In this document: one piece after another, positions 36,479 to 45,460 of the stretch
Numbering within the stretch: position 1 is the first letter of the stretch
Layout of the letters: the number at the start of each line of letters is the position of its first letter
Source of the DNA: an uncultured Pelagibacteraceae bacterium
GTDB taxonomy: Bacteria; Pseudomonadota; Alphaproteobacteria; Pelagibacterales; Pelagibacteraceae
DNA: 64,000 nt
NCBI GenBank assembly: GCA_902633335.1
Contig: CACPFY010000005.1
Coordinates: forward strand, 1-64,000
Direction of reading: 5' to 3'
Program-made: the position numbers and the translations under genes
Notes under the pieces: generated by a model
What the model was told of the DNA's origin: nothing
The model's input: only the letters and a program-made list of their open reading frames with translations
Database searches by the model: none

Positions 36479-36771
36479 TGTTTGGTACTATATCTCTTAT
36501 AATCATTTTTTTGGTTTTTTGGTGGTATTTAGTAGAGTATATTAAATATTTCAACACAGGAGACCCTAACGAAACAGATACAAATTACTGGAAATTTTCT
36601 TACGATTTTAAACCTAATAAAAAAGAGGATTATAGCCCTGATAAACCAAGAATTCTTAGAAGAAGAAGATTTAGAAACAGATTAGTTTTTTTACTTTATA
36701 TTGACGTGATAGCAATCTTTTTCTTAGTAAATATTTTGGCAGCTCAAATATTAGAGAAAATTATGAGTTAA
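36478..36771 (+). CDS. Small two-helix membrane protein of unknown function
   Basis: I do not recognise this 97-residue protein. It has one hydrophobic segment at each end (about residues 3-20 and 68-90). A central polar stretch contains YWKFSYDFKPNKKEDYSPDKP and a basic run RRRRFRNR just before the second segment, which suggests the loop lies in the cytoplasm. It begins on the last base of the RatA gene and its end overlaps cinA on the other strand by 21 bp. Continuous coupling with lipA-ratA supports that it is real. Confidence 0.65.
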   Translation: MFGTISLIIIFLVFWWYLVEYIKYFNTGDPNETDTNYWKFSYDFKPNKKEDYSPDKPRILRRRRFRNRLVFLLYIDVIAIFFLVNILAAQILEKIMS

Positions 36772-37218
36772 TTCTAAAGCCTTGTTTACTGTTGCTTTTT
36801 GAATGTAATTTCTTCCTCGATTTTTAAAGATATATTTATTCACTTTAACAATCTTGTCTTTCCTAATACCAATATAAACTAACCCAACTGGTTTTTTTTT
36901 AGATCCTCCTTTTGGACCAGCTATACCTGTTACAGAAATACAAACTTTACTTTTACTAATTTTACTTAAATTGTTAACCATAGATAAACAGCATTGAACG
37001 CTGACTGCACCATGATTTTGAATAATTTTTTTAGGTACTTTTAAGATATTTATTTTAGCTTGATTAGAATAAGTAACTAAACCCATTAAAAAGACTTTAG
37101 AGGCACCACTAACGGAAGTAATTGAACTTGAGAGCAGTCCACCAGTACATGACTCAGCTATGGCTAACTTAAGTTTTTTTTTAATAAGAATTGAAACTAT
37201 TTTTTTATTTAAACTCAT
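36751..37218 (-). CDS. CinA C-terminal family protein (nicotinamide-nucleotide amidohydrolase, PncC-like)
   Basis: The 155-residue protein is the stand-alone CinA_C domain, which in E. coli PncC deamidates nicotinamide mononucleotide for NAD recycling. Motifs are LAIAESCTGGLLSSSITSVSGAS at about residues 17-39 (catalytic serine and lysine region), GLVTYSNQAK and SVTGIAGPKGGSKKKPVGLVYIG. It lies downstream of pgpA with a 4-bp overlap. Its end overlaps the unknown membrane gene on the plus strand. Confidence 0.9.
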   Translation of the reverse strand: MSLNKKIVSILIKKKLKLAIAESCTGGLLSSSITSVSGASKVFLMGLVTYSNQAKINILKVPKKIIQNHGAVSVQCCLSMVNNLSKISKSKVCISVTGIAGPKGGSKKKPVGLVYIGIRKDKIVKVNKYIFKNRGRNYIQKATVNKALELTHNFL

Positions 37219-37721
37219 GTGAAAAGGTTTGATTTGATAATCATAAAAACAATTAGGGTTAAAACAACATATAATCCTGCAATAACATCATCAATAATTA
37301 CACCAAAACTATTTTTATAATTTTTATCAAAAATATTGACTGGAAATGGTTTTTTAATATCAAAAAATCTAAACAATACAAAAATATAAATATAAAAGAA
37401 TATTGCTTCCTGGAAGTTTTTTTCTGAACCATGGGCTATCTCAAATAAATAAATTGGAATAGACTGGCCTATAACCTCATCTATAACAACTTCTCTAGGA
37501 TCTTTGTTTTCATTTTCTTTTATATAATCAGCTACAGCGTAAAAAGAATATAAAAAAACCAAAATAAGGAATAATAGAATTACATTATTAGAGAAATTTA
37601 AAATGTGAAATAAACTAAAAAGTAGAACAGTTGTAATTAAAGAAGTAATTGTTCCAGGAGCAAATCTTATTGTTCCTATGCCAAAAAAAGTAACAAATAA
37701 ATAATTAAAAGTTTTAATCAT
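37215..37721 (-). CDS. pgpA: Phosphatidylglycerophosphatase A
   Basis: PgpA dephosphorylates phosphatidylglycerol phosphate, the last step to phosphatidylglycerol. This 168-residue membrane protein has the family motifs TIRFAPGTITSL near residue 19 and VVIDEVIGQSIPI near residue 84, plus a late GVIIDDVIAGLY with the paired aspartates. Four membrane segments are visible. It overlaps ispDF by 8 bp and cinA by 4 bp. Confidence 0.9.
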   Translation of the reverse strand: MIKTFNYLFVTFFGIGTIRFAPGTITSLITTVLLFSLFHILNFSNNVILLFLILVFLYSFYAVADYIKENENKDPREVVIDEVIGQSIPIYLFEIAHGSEKNFQEAIFFYIYIFVLFRFFDIKKPFPVNIFDKNYKNSFGVIIDDVIAGLYVVLTLIVFMIIKSNLFT

Positions 37722-38859
37722 ATTTTACTACTGACGCTATAACTTCACATGCTATAGCTTTTTCTTTTCCGATAATACCTAATTTTTCTGTTGTTTTACC
37801 TTTTATATTAATTTGATTTTTAGAAATCCCACAAAGTTTAGAAATACTTTCTATCATCTTATTTTTATATTTTTTAATTTTTGGAGTTTGAGTAATAATA
37901 TTTATATCTATATTATTTACAAAATAACCCTTCGCTTTTATTTTTTCCATTACTTCTTGTAGTAAAATTGTTGATCTTATATTTTTAAATTTCTTACTTT
38001 TATCAGAAAACATTTGACCAATATCTCCCATTTTACAAGCACCAAGAATTGCATCTGTAATTGAGTGCAATACTGGATCTCCATCTGAATGACCTAATGT
38101 GCCTAAAGGTGATTTAATTTTTAATCCTGCTAAATAAAGTTTTCTTTTAGGAACAAGTCTATGAACATCAAAGCCTATTCCCACACTTTGTTTGGATTTA
38201 TAAATATTCTTTAAATTTTGAAAATCTGATTGATCCGTAATCTTAAAATTGTTTTTTTCTCCCTCAATAAACTTAATGTTATTTAAATCCATATATAAAG
38301 AAATGTCATCATCTCTATATTTAGCAGAATTAGTTTTGTGCAGATAATATATTTCTTTAAGATTAAAGGCTTGCGGAGTTTGGGTAAGAAATAAATTATC
38401 TCTTTTTTTGCCTAAAATATATTCGTTCAAACTAGAATCTATTTTTTGTTTTATTGCATCGTTTATATAAATTTTTGGGATAACAGCTTTAAAGCTTTTC
38501 ATTTTAGAAATTATATTATTTAGTAATTTTAAAGAAAAATTAGGTCTTGCTACATCGTGAATTAAAACTTTTGTGACACCTTTATTTTTAATTAAATATT
38601 TCAAAGCGTTAAAAGCAGATTGCTGTCTATTTTTTCCACCCAAAACCATTTTAATATTTCTTAGTTTTAGCGACTTGACTCTTTTGGAGTCTTTTTTATT
38701 ATAGACAAGAACTATCCTTTTAATTGCTTTAATTTTTCTTGCTTTATCAATATTTATCTCAACTAATGATTTACCAGCTATTTTTTGATATGGTTTGCCT
38801 ATATTAGACCTAAATCTATGGCTATTACCTGCAGCTAGAATGATTAAACAAAAACTCAT
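37714..38859 (-). CDS. ispDF: Bifunctional IspD/IspF enzyme of the MEP pathway
   Basis: One 381-residue protein carries two MEP-pathway enzymes. The first part (residues 1 to about 220) is IspD, MEP cytidylyltransferase, with LAAGNSHRFRSNIGKPYQ and HDVARPNFS. The second part (from about 225) is IspF, which makes the cyclic diphosphate, with GIGFDVHRL, LGHSDGDPVLHSITDAILG and FSDKSKKFKNI. The fusion is known in alphaproteobacteria. Dxr in this window supplies its substrate. The gene heads a minus-strand operon with pgpA and cinA; its start is 40 bp from ntrY. Confidence 0.95.
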   Translation of the reverse strand: MSFCLIILAAGNSHRFRSNIGKPYQKIAGKSLVEINIDKARKIKAIKRIVLVYNKKDSKRVKSLKLRNIKMVLGGKNRQQSAFNALKYLIKNKGVTKVLIHDVARPNFSLKLLNNIISKMKSFKAVIPKIYINDAIKQKIDSSLNEYILGKKRDNLFLTQTPQAFNLKEIYYLHKTNSAKYRDDDISLYMDLNNIKFIEGEKNNFKITDQSDFQNLKNIYKSKQSVGIGFDVHRLVPKRKLYLAGLKIKSPLGTLGHSDGDPVLHSITDAILGACKMGDIGQMFSDKSKKFKNIRSTILLQEVMEKIKAKGYFVNNIDINIITQTPKIKKYKNKMIESISKLCGISKNQINIKGKTTEKLGIIGKEKAIACEVIASVVKYD

Positions 38860-38872
38860 TGTATAAACTTAT

Positions 38873-38888
38873 ATTATATTTATATAAA
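38873..38888. promoter_or_regulatory. Back-to-back candidate promoters of ispDF and ntrY
   Basis: In the 40-base gap a perfect TATAAT reads toward ispDF (38873-38878, as ATTATA on the plus strand), and TATAAA reads toward ntrY (38883-38888). Each lies about 12-15 bases from its start codon, so both mRNAs would have almost no leader. The two promoters would compete for the same space. In such an AT-rich gap a match to -10 elements is weak evidence. Confidence 0.3.
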
Positions 38889-38899
38889 TAATTAACTAT

Positions 38900-40666
38900 A
38901 TGTTTAAGATAATAAAAAATTTTAATTGGATTATTTTATCCTCTTTTACTTGTATTTTTCTCGGAATTTTAACATTTCTAACTTTTATAAACGAGGGTTT
39001 CGTGCCTCTTACTGAGCAAAATATACTAATATTGCTCTCATTAGATATTATTTTATTATTAATTTTTTTTTATTTGATATTTAAAAATTTTTTTCGATTT
39101 TATTCAGCTGGAAAAAAAAATAAATCTGGATCCCAAACTAATATCAAGTATATTTCATTATTTTCAATTTTCACGTTAATTCCATCTTTAATTGTTGCTT
39201 TTTTTTCACTAGTTATTTTCAATTTTGGTTTACAAAAATACTTTGATGACCAAATTACACAAGCAGTCAATAACTCTAATGATGTAGCAAAAAATTACCT
39301 TGAAGAAATAAAAAAAAATATAAAGTCCGACGTAATATTAATGAGCGTTGGATTAAATAGAGCATCAAATTTTTATTATTCAAATCCTAATCAATTTTTA
39401 AGAATAGTAAGCGCTGAAAAAATTCTAAGAAAAGTTGATGATATTTACTTAATCGATAGTGCGGGAAATATTTTGCTTTCTGAAACAGGAGTTACTTCTA
39501 GCGACCTTTCTTTTCCAGGTGAAGAAACCTTTGATGAAGCTTTAACTGGAGTACCTGTTATCGTTCCAGGAAATTTTGAAAACAAAACTTCAGCAATGAT
39601 AAAATTAAATTCTTTTGTTGATACATTTCTTTATATATCTAGAGATATTGATCCTAGTATCTTAAAGTATTTAAACGAAACTGAGAAAGCAGTAGATTTT
39701 TATTATTCTGTTGAGAACAGTCAAACCGGAATTAAACTCACTTTTGCAATTATTTATATTATAGTTGTTACGTTATTATTGTTTTTATCTACCTCAGTGG
39801 CAATTACCTTTGCTAGAAGACTGACGAAACCGATAATTAATTTAATAAGCGCTTCAGAGAGTATAAGTAAAGGTGAGCTTGATGCAAAAGTCCCGGATAT
39901 AGAATCTGATGAAGAATTTAAAAAACTTAATCAGAATTTTAATAATATGATCACTAGGTTGAAGAGACAACAAGATAAACTGCTCGTTACCGAAAGGTAT
40001 GAGGCATGGGAGTCAGTAGCCAGGAAACTTGCACACGAAATTAAAAATCCTTTAACACCAATTCAATTATCTATAGATAGATTAAGAGAAAAATATTCTT
40101 CGAAAATTGGTAAAGATGAATCTCAATTTAATGAGTATTTGCAAACTATTAATAGACAAATAAAAGATATTGAAAAACTTGTTAATGAATTTTCTAATTT
40201 TGCGAGAATGCCTAGACCGATTATTAAAAAAATAGATTTAAATAAAGTGATAAATCGTTCCATAGATTTTTTAAAAGTTTCTCTTAAAAGCCAAGTATTT
40301 TTTAAACAAAATAAAAAATCCAATTTAATCATGGGTGACGAAGATCAGCTTAACAGAGTTTTTATCAACATTATCAAAAATGCAGACGAGTCAATTATAG
40401 AGATTTTAAGTAAAAAGCCTAAATATATGGGAAAAATTGACATAGATATTCTTAAGAATAATGATTATATAGTCACTGTTATAAAAGATAATGGTGAAGG
40501 GATTTCAGATACAAAAAAAGTTATGAAGCCTTATTTTACCACAAAGAAAAAAGGAACAGGGTTAGGTCTTCCGATAGTTAATAAAATTATTAATGAACAT
40601 TCTGGTGAATTAGTTATTAAAAAAGATAATGGAACAAAAATTGAAATTTGGCTACCAAGTATTTAA
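38900..40666 (+). CDS. ntrY: NtrY-type sensor histidine kinase, compact form
   Basis: NtrY is the membrane sensor partner of NtrX, linked in alphaproteobacteria to nitrogen metabolism and redox signals. The 588 residues show membrane segments near residues 10-30, 43-65 and 85-113, an extracytoplasmic domain to about 275, a last membrane segment, a HAMP domain (about 305-360), the HisKA box RKLAHEIKNPLTP with phosphorylated H379, and an ATPase domain (NIIKNADESI, DNGEGI, GTGLGLPIV). HAMP runs straight into HisKA, so the PAS domain of longer NtrY proteins (about 730-770 residues) is missing. No dusB, ntrB or ntrC lies upstream. Confidence 0.9.
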   Translation: MFKIIKNFNWIILSSFTCIFLGILTFLTFINEGFVPLTEQNILILLSLDIILLLIFFYLIFKNFFRFYSAGKKNKSGSQTNIKYISLFSIFTLIPSLIVAFFSLVIFNFGLQKYFDDQITQAVNNSNDVAKNYLEEIKKNIKSDVILMSVGLNRASNFYYSNPNQFLRIVSAEKILRKVDDIYLIDSAGNILLSETGVTSSDLSFPGEETFDEALTGVPVIVPGNFENKTSAMIKLNSFVDTFLYISRDIDPSILKYLNETEKAVDFYYSVENSQTGIKLTFAIIYIIVVTLLLFLSTSVAITFARRLTKPIINLISASESISKGELDAKVPDIESDEEFKKLNQNFNNMITRLKRQQDKLLVTERYEAWESVARKLAHEIKNPLTPIQLSIDRLREKYSSKIGKDESQFNEYLQTINRQIKDIEKLVNEFSNFARMPRPIIKKIDLNKVINRSIDFLKVSLKSQVFFKQNKKSNLIMGDEDQLNRVFINIIKNADESIIEILSKKPKYMGKIDIDILKNNDYIVTVIKDNGEGISDTKKVMKPYFTTKKKGTGLGLPIVNKIINEHSGELVIKKDNGTKIEIWLPSI

Positions 40667-40669
40667 TAT

Positions 40670-42040
40670 ATGAGTAAAGAAGTTCTTGTCATAGACGATA
40701 ATCCAGACATAAGATATTTAATTTGTAACATCTTAAAAGAAAAACATTTTAACGTTAGATCTGCCGCTAATTATGATCAGGCAGTAGTTGAGATAAATAA
40801 AAAGCTACCTGATTTAGCAATAATAGATATTAAACTTGATAGAACAGACAAAGATGGGATTGATTTATTAAAACTCTTAATAAAAAAAAATAGTGCAATA
40901 CCAGTAATAATGATTTCTGGTCATGCTACTGTTCAAGTAGCACTTAATTCTCTTAGACTAGGGGCCTATGAATTTATAGAAAAAGGTGCGACTTTTTCAA
41001 TAGACAAATTATTAAATTATGTAAATAGAGCTTTAGAAACTGCAAATTTAAAAGAAGAAAAAGATATTATAGAAAATAGATTATTTCATTCATTCGAACT
41101 TATAGGTAAAAGTCCATCAATTACAAAAGTAAAGAGAATTATTGAAAAATTATCAAATACTGATAGTAGAGTTTTGATTACTGGACCAACAGGTTCGGGT
41201 AAAGAATTGGTAGCTAGAAAAATTCACAAACTATCTTCAAGAGAAAAAAAACCCTTCATTGTCATCAATGCGGCCTCATTAAGTGAGACAACCTATGAAA
41301 AAGAATTATTTGGACAAGAATTTAGCGACGGGACAGTGTCTTTTGGAGTTCTCGACAGAGCTAATAAAGGAACTTTATTAATTGATGAAGTAACAGAAAT
41401 GCCAATTAAAACTCAGGCAAATATTTTAAGGGTGTTAATAGATCAAAAATATAAAAGAATTGGTGGAAAAAAAGATGTTAATGTTAATATAAGAATAATT
41501 TCTTCATCCTCAAAAAATTTGCAAGAAGAAGTTGAAGCTGGTAAATTTAGAGAAGATTTATATCATAGGTTGAACGTTGTCCCTGTTGAGCTAAGTCCAC
41601 TAATTTCTAGAACTGAAGATATTCCAGAATTAATTAATTACTTTAAAAGAAAAATTTCTGAAATAAACGGAGTTCAAGAAATTAATATAGATACTAAAAA
41701 TGACCAATTATATACATACAACTGGCCTGGAAATGTTAGAGAGTTAAGAAACTTAGTTGAAAGAATTACTATTGTTTCAGCTAATGAGAGCAAAGAAAAT
41801 ATTGAAAAATCAATAAATGATATACTCAATAACAAAAGGCCAATCAAAAATAATTCAGACTTCCAATTAACATTTTCATCTCCATTAAAAGAAGCAAGGG
41901 AAAAATTTGAAAAAGAATATCTAACAATACAATTAAAAAAAAATCATGGAAATATTTCAAAAACTGCTGATTTTATTGGCATGGAGCGTTCTGCATTACA
42001 CCGGAAACTTAAACAACTCGGTATAAAGGGTATTAATTAA
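40670..42040 (+). CDS. ntrX: NtrX-type response regulator lacking the sigma54 GAFTGA loop
   Basis: NtrX is the partner regulator of NtrY. The receiver domain has D9, D10 and phosphorylation site D53 (AIIDIKLD). The AAA+ domain has Walker A GPTGSGKE near residue 172 and GTLLIDEV near residue 240, and a Fis-type helix-turn-helix (GNISKTADFIGMERSALHRKL) is at the C-terminus. Where sigma54 activators carry GAFTGA, between KELFGQEF and GTLLIDEV, this protein has SDGTVSFG. It therefore probably does not activate sigma54 promoters and works as an ordinary DNA-binding regulator. It starts three bases after ntrY. Confidence 0.92.
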   Translation: MSKEVLVIDDNPDIRYLICNILKEKHFNVRSAANYDQAVVEINKKLPDLAIIDIKLDRTDKDGIDLLKLLIKKNSAIPVIMISGHATVQVALNSLRLGAYEFIEKGATFSIDKLLNYVNRALETANLKEEKDIIENRLFHSFELIGKSPSITKVKRIIEKLSNTDSRVLITGPTGSGKELVARKIHKLSSREKKPFIVINAASLSETTYEKELFGQEFSDGTVSFGVLDRANKGTLLIDEVTEMPIKTQANILRVLIDQKYKRIGGKKDVNVNIRIISSSSKNLQEEVEAGKFREDLYHRLNVVPVELSPLISRTEDIPELINYFKRKISEINGVQEINIDTKNDQLYTYNWPGNVRELRNLVERITIVSANESKENIEKSINDILNNKRPIKNNSDFQLTFSSPLKEAREKFEKEYLTIQLKKNHGNISKTADFIGMERSALHRKLKQLGIKGIN

Positions 42041-42043
42041 AAA

Positions 42044-43411
42044 ATGAATATAATTATATGTGGTGCCGGAAAAGTAGGCTTTTCAATAAGTAAACAGCTT
42101 TCTTCACAAGGACATTCAGTAACAGTCATTGATCAATCTTCAGAAGATATTAAAAGAATAAATGATACTCAAGATGCAAAAGGTATTGTGGGAAGAGCTT
42201 CATTGCCGTCAGTATTAGAAAATGCAGGTGCAGAAAATACAGATATGATAATTGCTGTAACAAGAAATGATGAAACTAATATGGTTGTATGTCAATTAGC
42301 TAGCTCCTTGTTTAATATACAAAAAAAAATTGCAAGAATTAGAACAAAAGATTTTTTAGAAGGAAAATGGAATAAACTTTATAACAAATCAAATATTCCA
42401 ATAGATGTTATTATTTCTCCTGAAAAAGAAGTTGCAAAATCATTATTCAGAAGATTAGAGGCACCTGGGGCATTAGACAATGTTCCTTTTGCTGGGAACA
42501 AAGTTAAAATGCTCGAAATCGCAATTGAAAAATCTTGTCCGATTATAAATACTCCGTTAAAAAAATTGACCGAAAAATATCCAAACTTTAGAGCCAACAT
42601 TGTAGGCTTAGAAAGAAAAGAAAAATTTCAATTTCTTAAAAAAGAGGATAAATTAATGGAAGGCGATAACGTTTATGTTGTTGTAAGCAGCGATCAATTA
42701 AATGAAATTCTTAAAGCTTTTGGTCATGAAGAAAAAACATCCAAAAAAATCCTTATTATAGGGGGTGGAAATATTGGTTTTCATTTAGCTAAAATGGTCG
42801 AGGAAAATTTTGAAGGAGCAAGAATAAAGATTATAGAAAAAAATAAAGCTAGAGCTGAGGAAATTGCGGCTGAGCTTTCATCATCAATAGTAATCAATGG
42901 TGACGCACTAGATGAAGAAATATTAAAAGAAGCTAACTTGGAAGAATCTGAAACTGTTCTAGCATTAACAAATGATGATGAGAATAATATTATGGCTTGT
43001 GTGCTTGCTGAAAAAACTGGACAAACTAAGAGAACTATAGCTATTGTAAATAAATCCAATTACAGTTTATTGCAAAGCTCACTAAATATTGATGACTTGG
43101 TTGATCCTAGAATGACTACAGTTTCAAGAATAATGGAGCATGTACATAGAGGAACCATTGCCACCGTATATTCTTTATTAGATGGAGAATATGAATTCGT
43201 GGAAGCCAAAGTTTTAGAAAAGTCTGAACTATTAAATAAAAAAATCAAAGATAGCGATTTACCTGAAAACATTAGGATTGGAGCAATAGTAAGAGGAAAG
43301 CAAGTTATTATACCTAGGGGGGATACTATTTTCGAAAAAGATGACTTAGTAGTATTACTTGCAAGCAAAGACCAATTAGGCGAAATTGAAAATATTTTTA
43401 GTACTATTTAA
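42044..43411 (+). CDS. trkA: Trk potassium transporter NAD-binding subunit TrkA
   Basis: TrkA is the cytoplasmic gating subunit of Trk potassium uptake. Two RCK modules are visible: IIICGAGKVGFSISKQLSSQGHSVTVID at residues 1-30 and ILIIGGGNIGFHLAKMV near residue 235, each a Rossmann fold, each followed by a TrkA_C domain (for example KIKDSDLPENIRIGAIVRG near residue 400). The 455-residue length is normal. The membrane subunit TrkH is not in the window. It follows ntrX after three bases, the conserved ntrYX-trkA order, and overlaps galE tail to tail by 8 bp. Confidence 0.95.
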   Translation: MNIIICGAGKVGFSISKQLSSQGHSVTVIDQSSEDIKRINDTQDAKGIVGRASLPSVLENAGAENTDMIIAVTRNDETNMVVCQLASSLFNIQKKIARIRTKDFLEGKWNKLYNKSNIPIDVIISPEKEVAKSLFRRLEAPGALDNVPFAGNKVKMLEIAIEKSCPIINTPLKKLTEKYPNFRANIVGLERKEKFQFLKKEDKLMEGDNVYVVVSSDQLNEILKAFGHEEKTSKKILIIGGGNIGFHLAKMVEENFEGARIKIIEKNKARAEEIAAELSSSIVINGDALDEEILKEANLEESETVLALTNDDENNIMACVLAEKTGQTKRTIAIVNKSNYSLLQSSLNIDDLVDPRMTTVSRIMEHVHRGTIATVYSLLDGEYEFVEAKVLEKSELLNKKIKDSDLPENIRIGAIVRGKQVIIPRGDTIFEKDDLVVLLASKDQLGEIENIFSTI

Positions 43412-44393
43412 TTTTTTTTTCCCAATCGATCGCAGTCTTAAGAATATATTTAATGTTGTTAAATCTTGGTTTCCAAGAGAAAAAACTATTAAATTTATCA
43501 GTGTTTGCCACAATCATTTTACTATCACCACTTCTTCTTGGACCAAATTTAAATTCAATTTTTTTCTCTAATATTTCATTTAAATTATCTACAACTTCCT
43601 TAACGGAATAACCTTTGCCATAACCACAATTAAATATTTCAGACTCTCCATTTTTAAGTAAATATTCTGTAGTAATTAAATGGATATCAGACAAATCTGA
43701 TACATGAATAAAATCTCGAACTGGTGTTCCATCTTTTGTGTCATAATCATTTCCATTAATTATTAATTCATTTCTTTTTCCCACTGCAACTTCGCAAGCC
43801 CTTTTTATTAGATGGGTTGAAAATTTGGAGATTAAACCACTCCGAAGTTTTTCATCAGCACCAGCAACATTAAAATATCTTAATATAACATATTTGATAT
43901 TTGTTTTTTTAGATTTTTCTATTAAAAATTTTTCTAGGTTAAGCTTAGAAAGTGCATAAGGATTTAGAGGATTTAATGTATCGCTTTCTAAAACTTTTTG
44001 TTTATTAGGATTTCCGTAAACGGATGCAGACGAAGAAAAAATAATCTTATCTATTTTATTTTTAAAACAAACATTAAAAAATTTTTTTGATTTTTCAAAA
44101 TTAAATTCATTATATTTTGTTGGCTCTTTAATTGACTCATCGACTCTTATTAGACCAGCGAAATGTATTACTAAATCAATATTTTTATCGTTTAGTATTT
44201 TTTCTATTTTTTTTTCGTCCGCGATATCACAGATTACTAATTCTGCTTTTATTGGCACTAATTCTTTATTACCAGTAATTAAATTATCTACAACAGTAAC
44301 TTCAAACCCTTTATCTAAAAGTAAATTACATACATTGCTACCTATATATCCAGCACCACCAGTTACTAAAATTTTTTTATTATTTCCATCCAT
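43404..44393 (-). CDS. galE: UDP-glucose 4-epimerase
   Basis: GalE interconverts UDP-glucose and UDP-galactose (or the N-acetyl forms). It is an extended short-chain dehydrogenase: NAD loop GGAGYIGS at residues 12-19, SSSASVYGNP near residue 121, and the catalytic Y146-x3-K150 in NPYALSK. The C-terminal substrate region includes VRDFIHVSDLSDIH and NCGYGKGYSVKEV. The 329-residue length is normal. It overlaps the GT2 gene upstream by 14 bp and supplies sugars for this module. Exact substrate preference is unknown. Confidence 0.93.
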   Translation of the reverse strand: MDGNNKKILVTGGAGYIGSNVCNLLLDKGFEVTVVDNLITGNKELVPIKAELVICDIADEKKIEKILNDKNIDLVIHFAGLIRVDESIKEPTKYNEFNFEKSKKFFNVCFKNKIDKIIFSSSASVYGNPNKQKVLESDTLNPLNPYALSKLNLEKFLIEKSKKTNIKYVILRYFNVAGADEKLRSGLISKFSTHLIKRACEVAVGKRNELIINGNDYDTKDGTPVRDFIHVSDLSDIHLITTEYLLKNGESEIFNCGYGKGYSVKEVVDNLNEILEKKIEFKFGPRRSGDSKMIVANTDKFNSFFSWKPRFNNIKYILKTAIDWEKKIK

Positions 44394-45135
44394 ACTTTTT
44401 GAGAGAGTTAATGCTTATAAAAATTAATGATTTCAAATTAGTTAAAAAATTAAGTTTATTTTGCATTTTGTTTATATTCCATAAACTACAAATGTTCTTT
44501 AATTTATTAGACGATCTATTATTTTTGTTAATCCTATAAAAAACATAAGTATCTTTCACTTTAAATGCTTTTTCTCCTTTTCTAAGTAGATCACATTTAA
44601 ATAAATAGTCTTCTTGTTCAACTTGTTTAAATTTGATGTCGCCTAAAATTTTTCTCGAAATTATTATTGAAGAAGTGCTCATAGAAGAGTGTAGTATAAA
44701 GTTTTTGAAATCTAAAAATAAAGGTAATTTTGAAGTTTTTATATTTTGGATTTTGTCATGAAAGAAAAAATTATAGTCAGTATAAGTAAAGTTATAACCA
44801 TTCTTAAACATATTATTTATTTGTTTTTCCAACTTATCTTTGGGCCAAAAATCATCAGAGTCCATAAAAGCTATAAATTCAGAACTAGATTTTTCAATTC
44901 CTAAGTTTCTACAATATGATGGTCCTTTATTTTCTTTTAAAAAAAATAAATTAATGTTGTCAAAATTTTGATAATTTTGCAAAATTTCCTTAGAATTATC
45001 TTTTGAATTATCATCAACTAAATATATATTCCAACTTTTATAAGTTTGAGATAATATCGACTCTAAGCACTGGTTAAGATATTTGGCTTTATTATAGTTG
45101 GGAATTATTATATCTATAATTGGTTGTTTGACCAT
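44380..45135 (-). CDS. GT2 family glycosyltransferase
   Basis: The 251-residue protein is an inverting GT-A fold glycosyltransferase of family 2: IDIIIPNYNKAKYLNQCLESIL at the start, VDDNSKDNS near residue 41, and the metal-binding DxD-type triplet D92-S93-D94 in FMDSDDFW. It has no membrane segment, so it acts at the cytoplasmic face, probably adding one sugar to a lipid-linked surface glycan. It is the first gene of a two-gene minus-strand unit with galE. The acceptor and sugar cannot be told from the sequence. Confidence 0.88.
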   Translation of the reverse strand: MVKQPIIDIIIPNYNKAKYLNQCLESILSQTYKSWNIYLVDDNSKDNSKEILQNYQNFDNINLFFLKENKGPSYCRNLGIEKSSSEFIAFMDSDDFWPKDKLEKQINNMFKNGYNFTYTDYNFFFHDKIQNIKTSKLPLFLDFKNFILHSSMSTSSIIISRKILGDIKFKQVEQEDYLFKCDLLRKGEKAFKVKDTYVFYRINKNNRSSNKLKNICSLWNINKMQNKLNFLTNLKSLIFISINSLKKYGWK

Positions 45136-45170
45136 AAACGGTTAAAAGTTTATAAAAAGATAATGTATTT

Positions 45171-45452
45171 ATGATGAAGTCAGAAAGCAATTTAAAAATC
45201 TTTTTTATTAAATTAGTTGCTATAACATTTGCATTCATAATAATAATAAATGTTTTTTATAATATATTTCTTGCTGATAAACTTGAAATATTAAATAAAA
45301 TATCAAATCTCGATAAAAGCACTGCTGAAGTTCTTAAAGATAAGATAAGGTCAGAACTTAAAAGCGGTATAGAAAAAGATAAAATCCTATCAGATGAAGA
45401 CGCAGTTTTAATTAAAAAATTCATAGAAAAAATTTCATCTGAATTAAAATAA
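45171..45452 (+). CDS. Small single-pass membrane protein of unknown function
   Basis: This 93-residue protein has one hydrophobic segment (about residues 9-32, KLVAITFAFIIIINVFYNIFL), then a charged helical tail rich in lysine, aspartate and glutamate (residues 37-93). I recognise no family. It begins an operon with the membrane glycosyltransferase that follows nine bases later, so it may help that enzyme, but this rests on position only. The start could be either of two adjacent ATG codons (45171 or 45174). Confidence 0.6.
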   Translation: MMKSESNLKIFFIKLVAITFAFIIIINVFYNIFLADKLEILNKISNLDKSTAEVLKDKIRSELKSGIEKDKILSDEDAVLIKKFIEKISSELK

Positions 45453-45460
45453 AAATTATA

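Noticed and set aside
40670-42040. A classical sigma54-dependent activator (NtrC)
   Set aside because: The GAFTGA motif is absent and gene order (with ntrY and trkA) points to NtrX.
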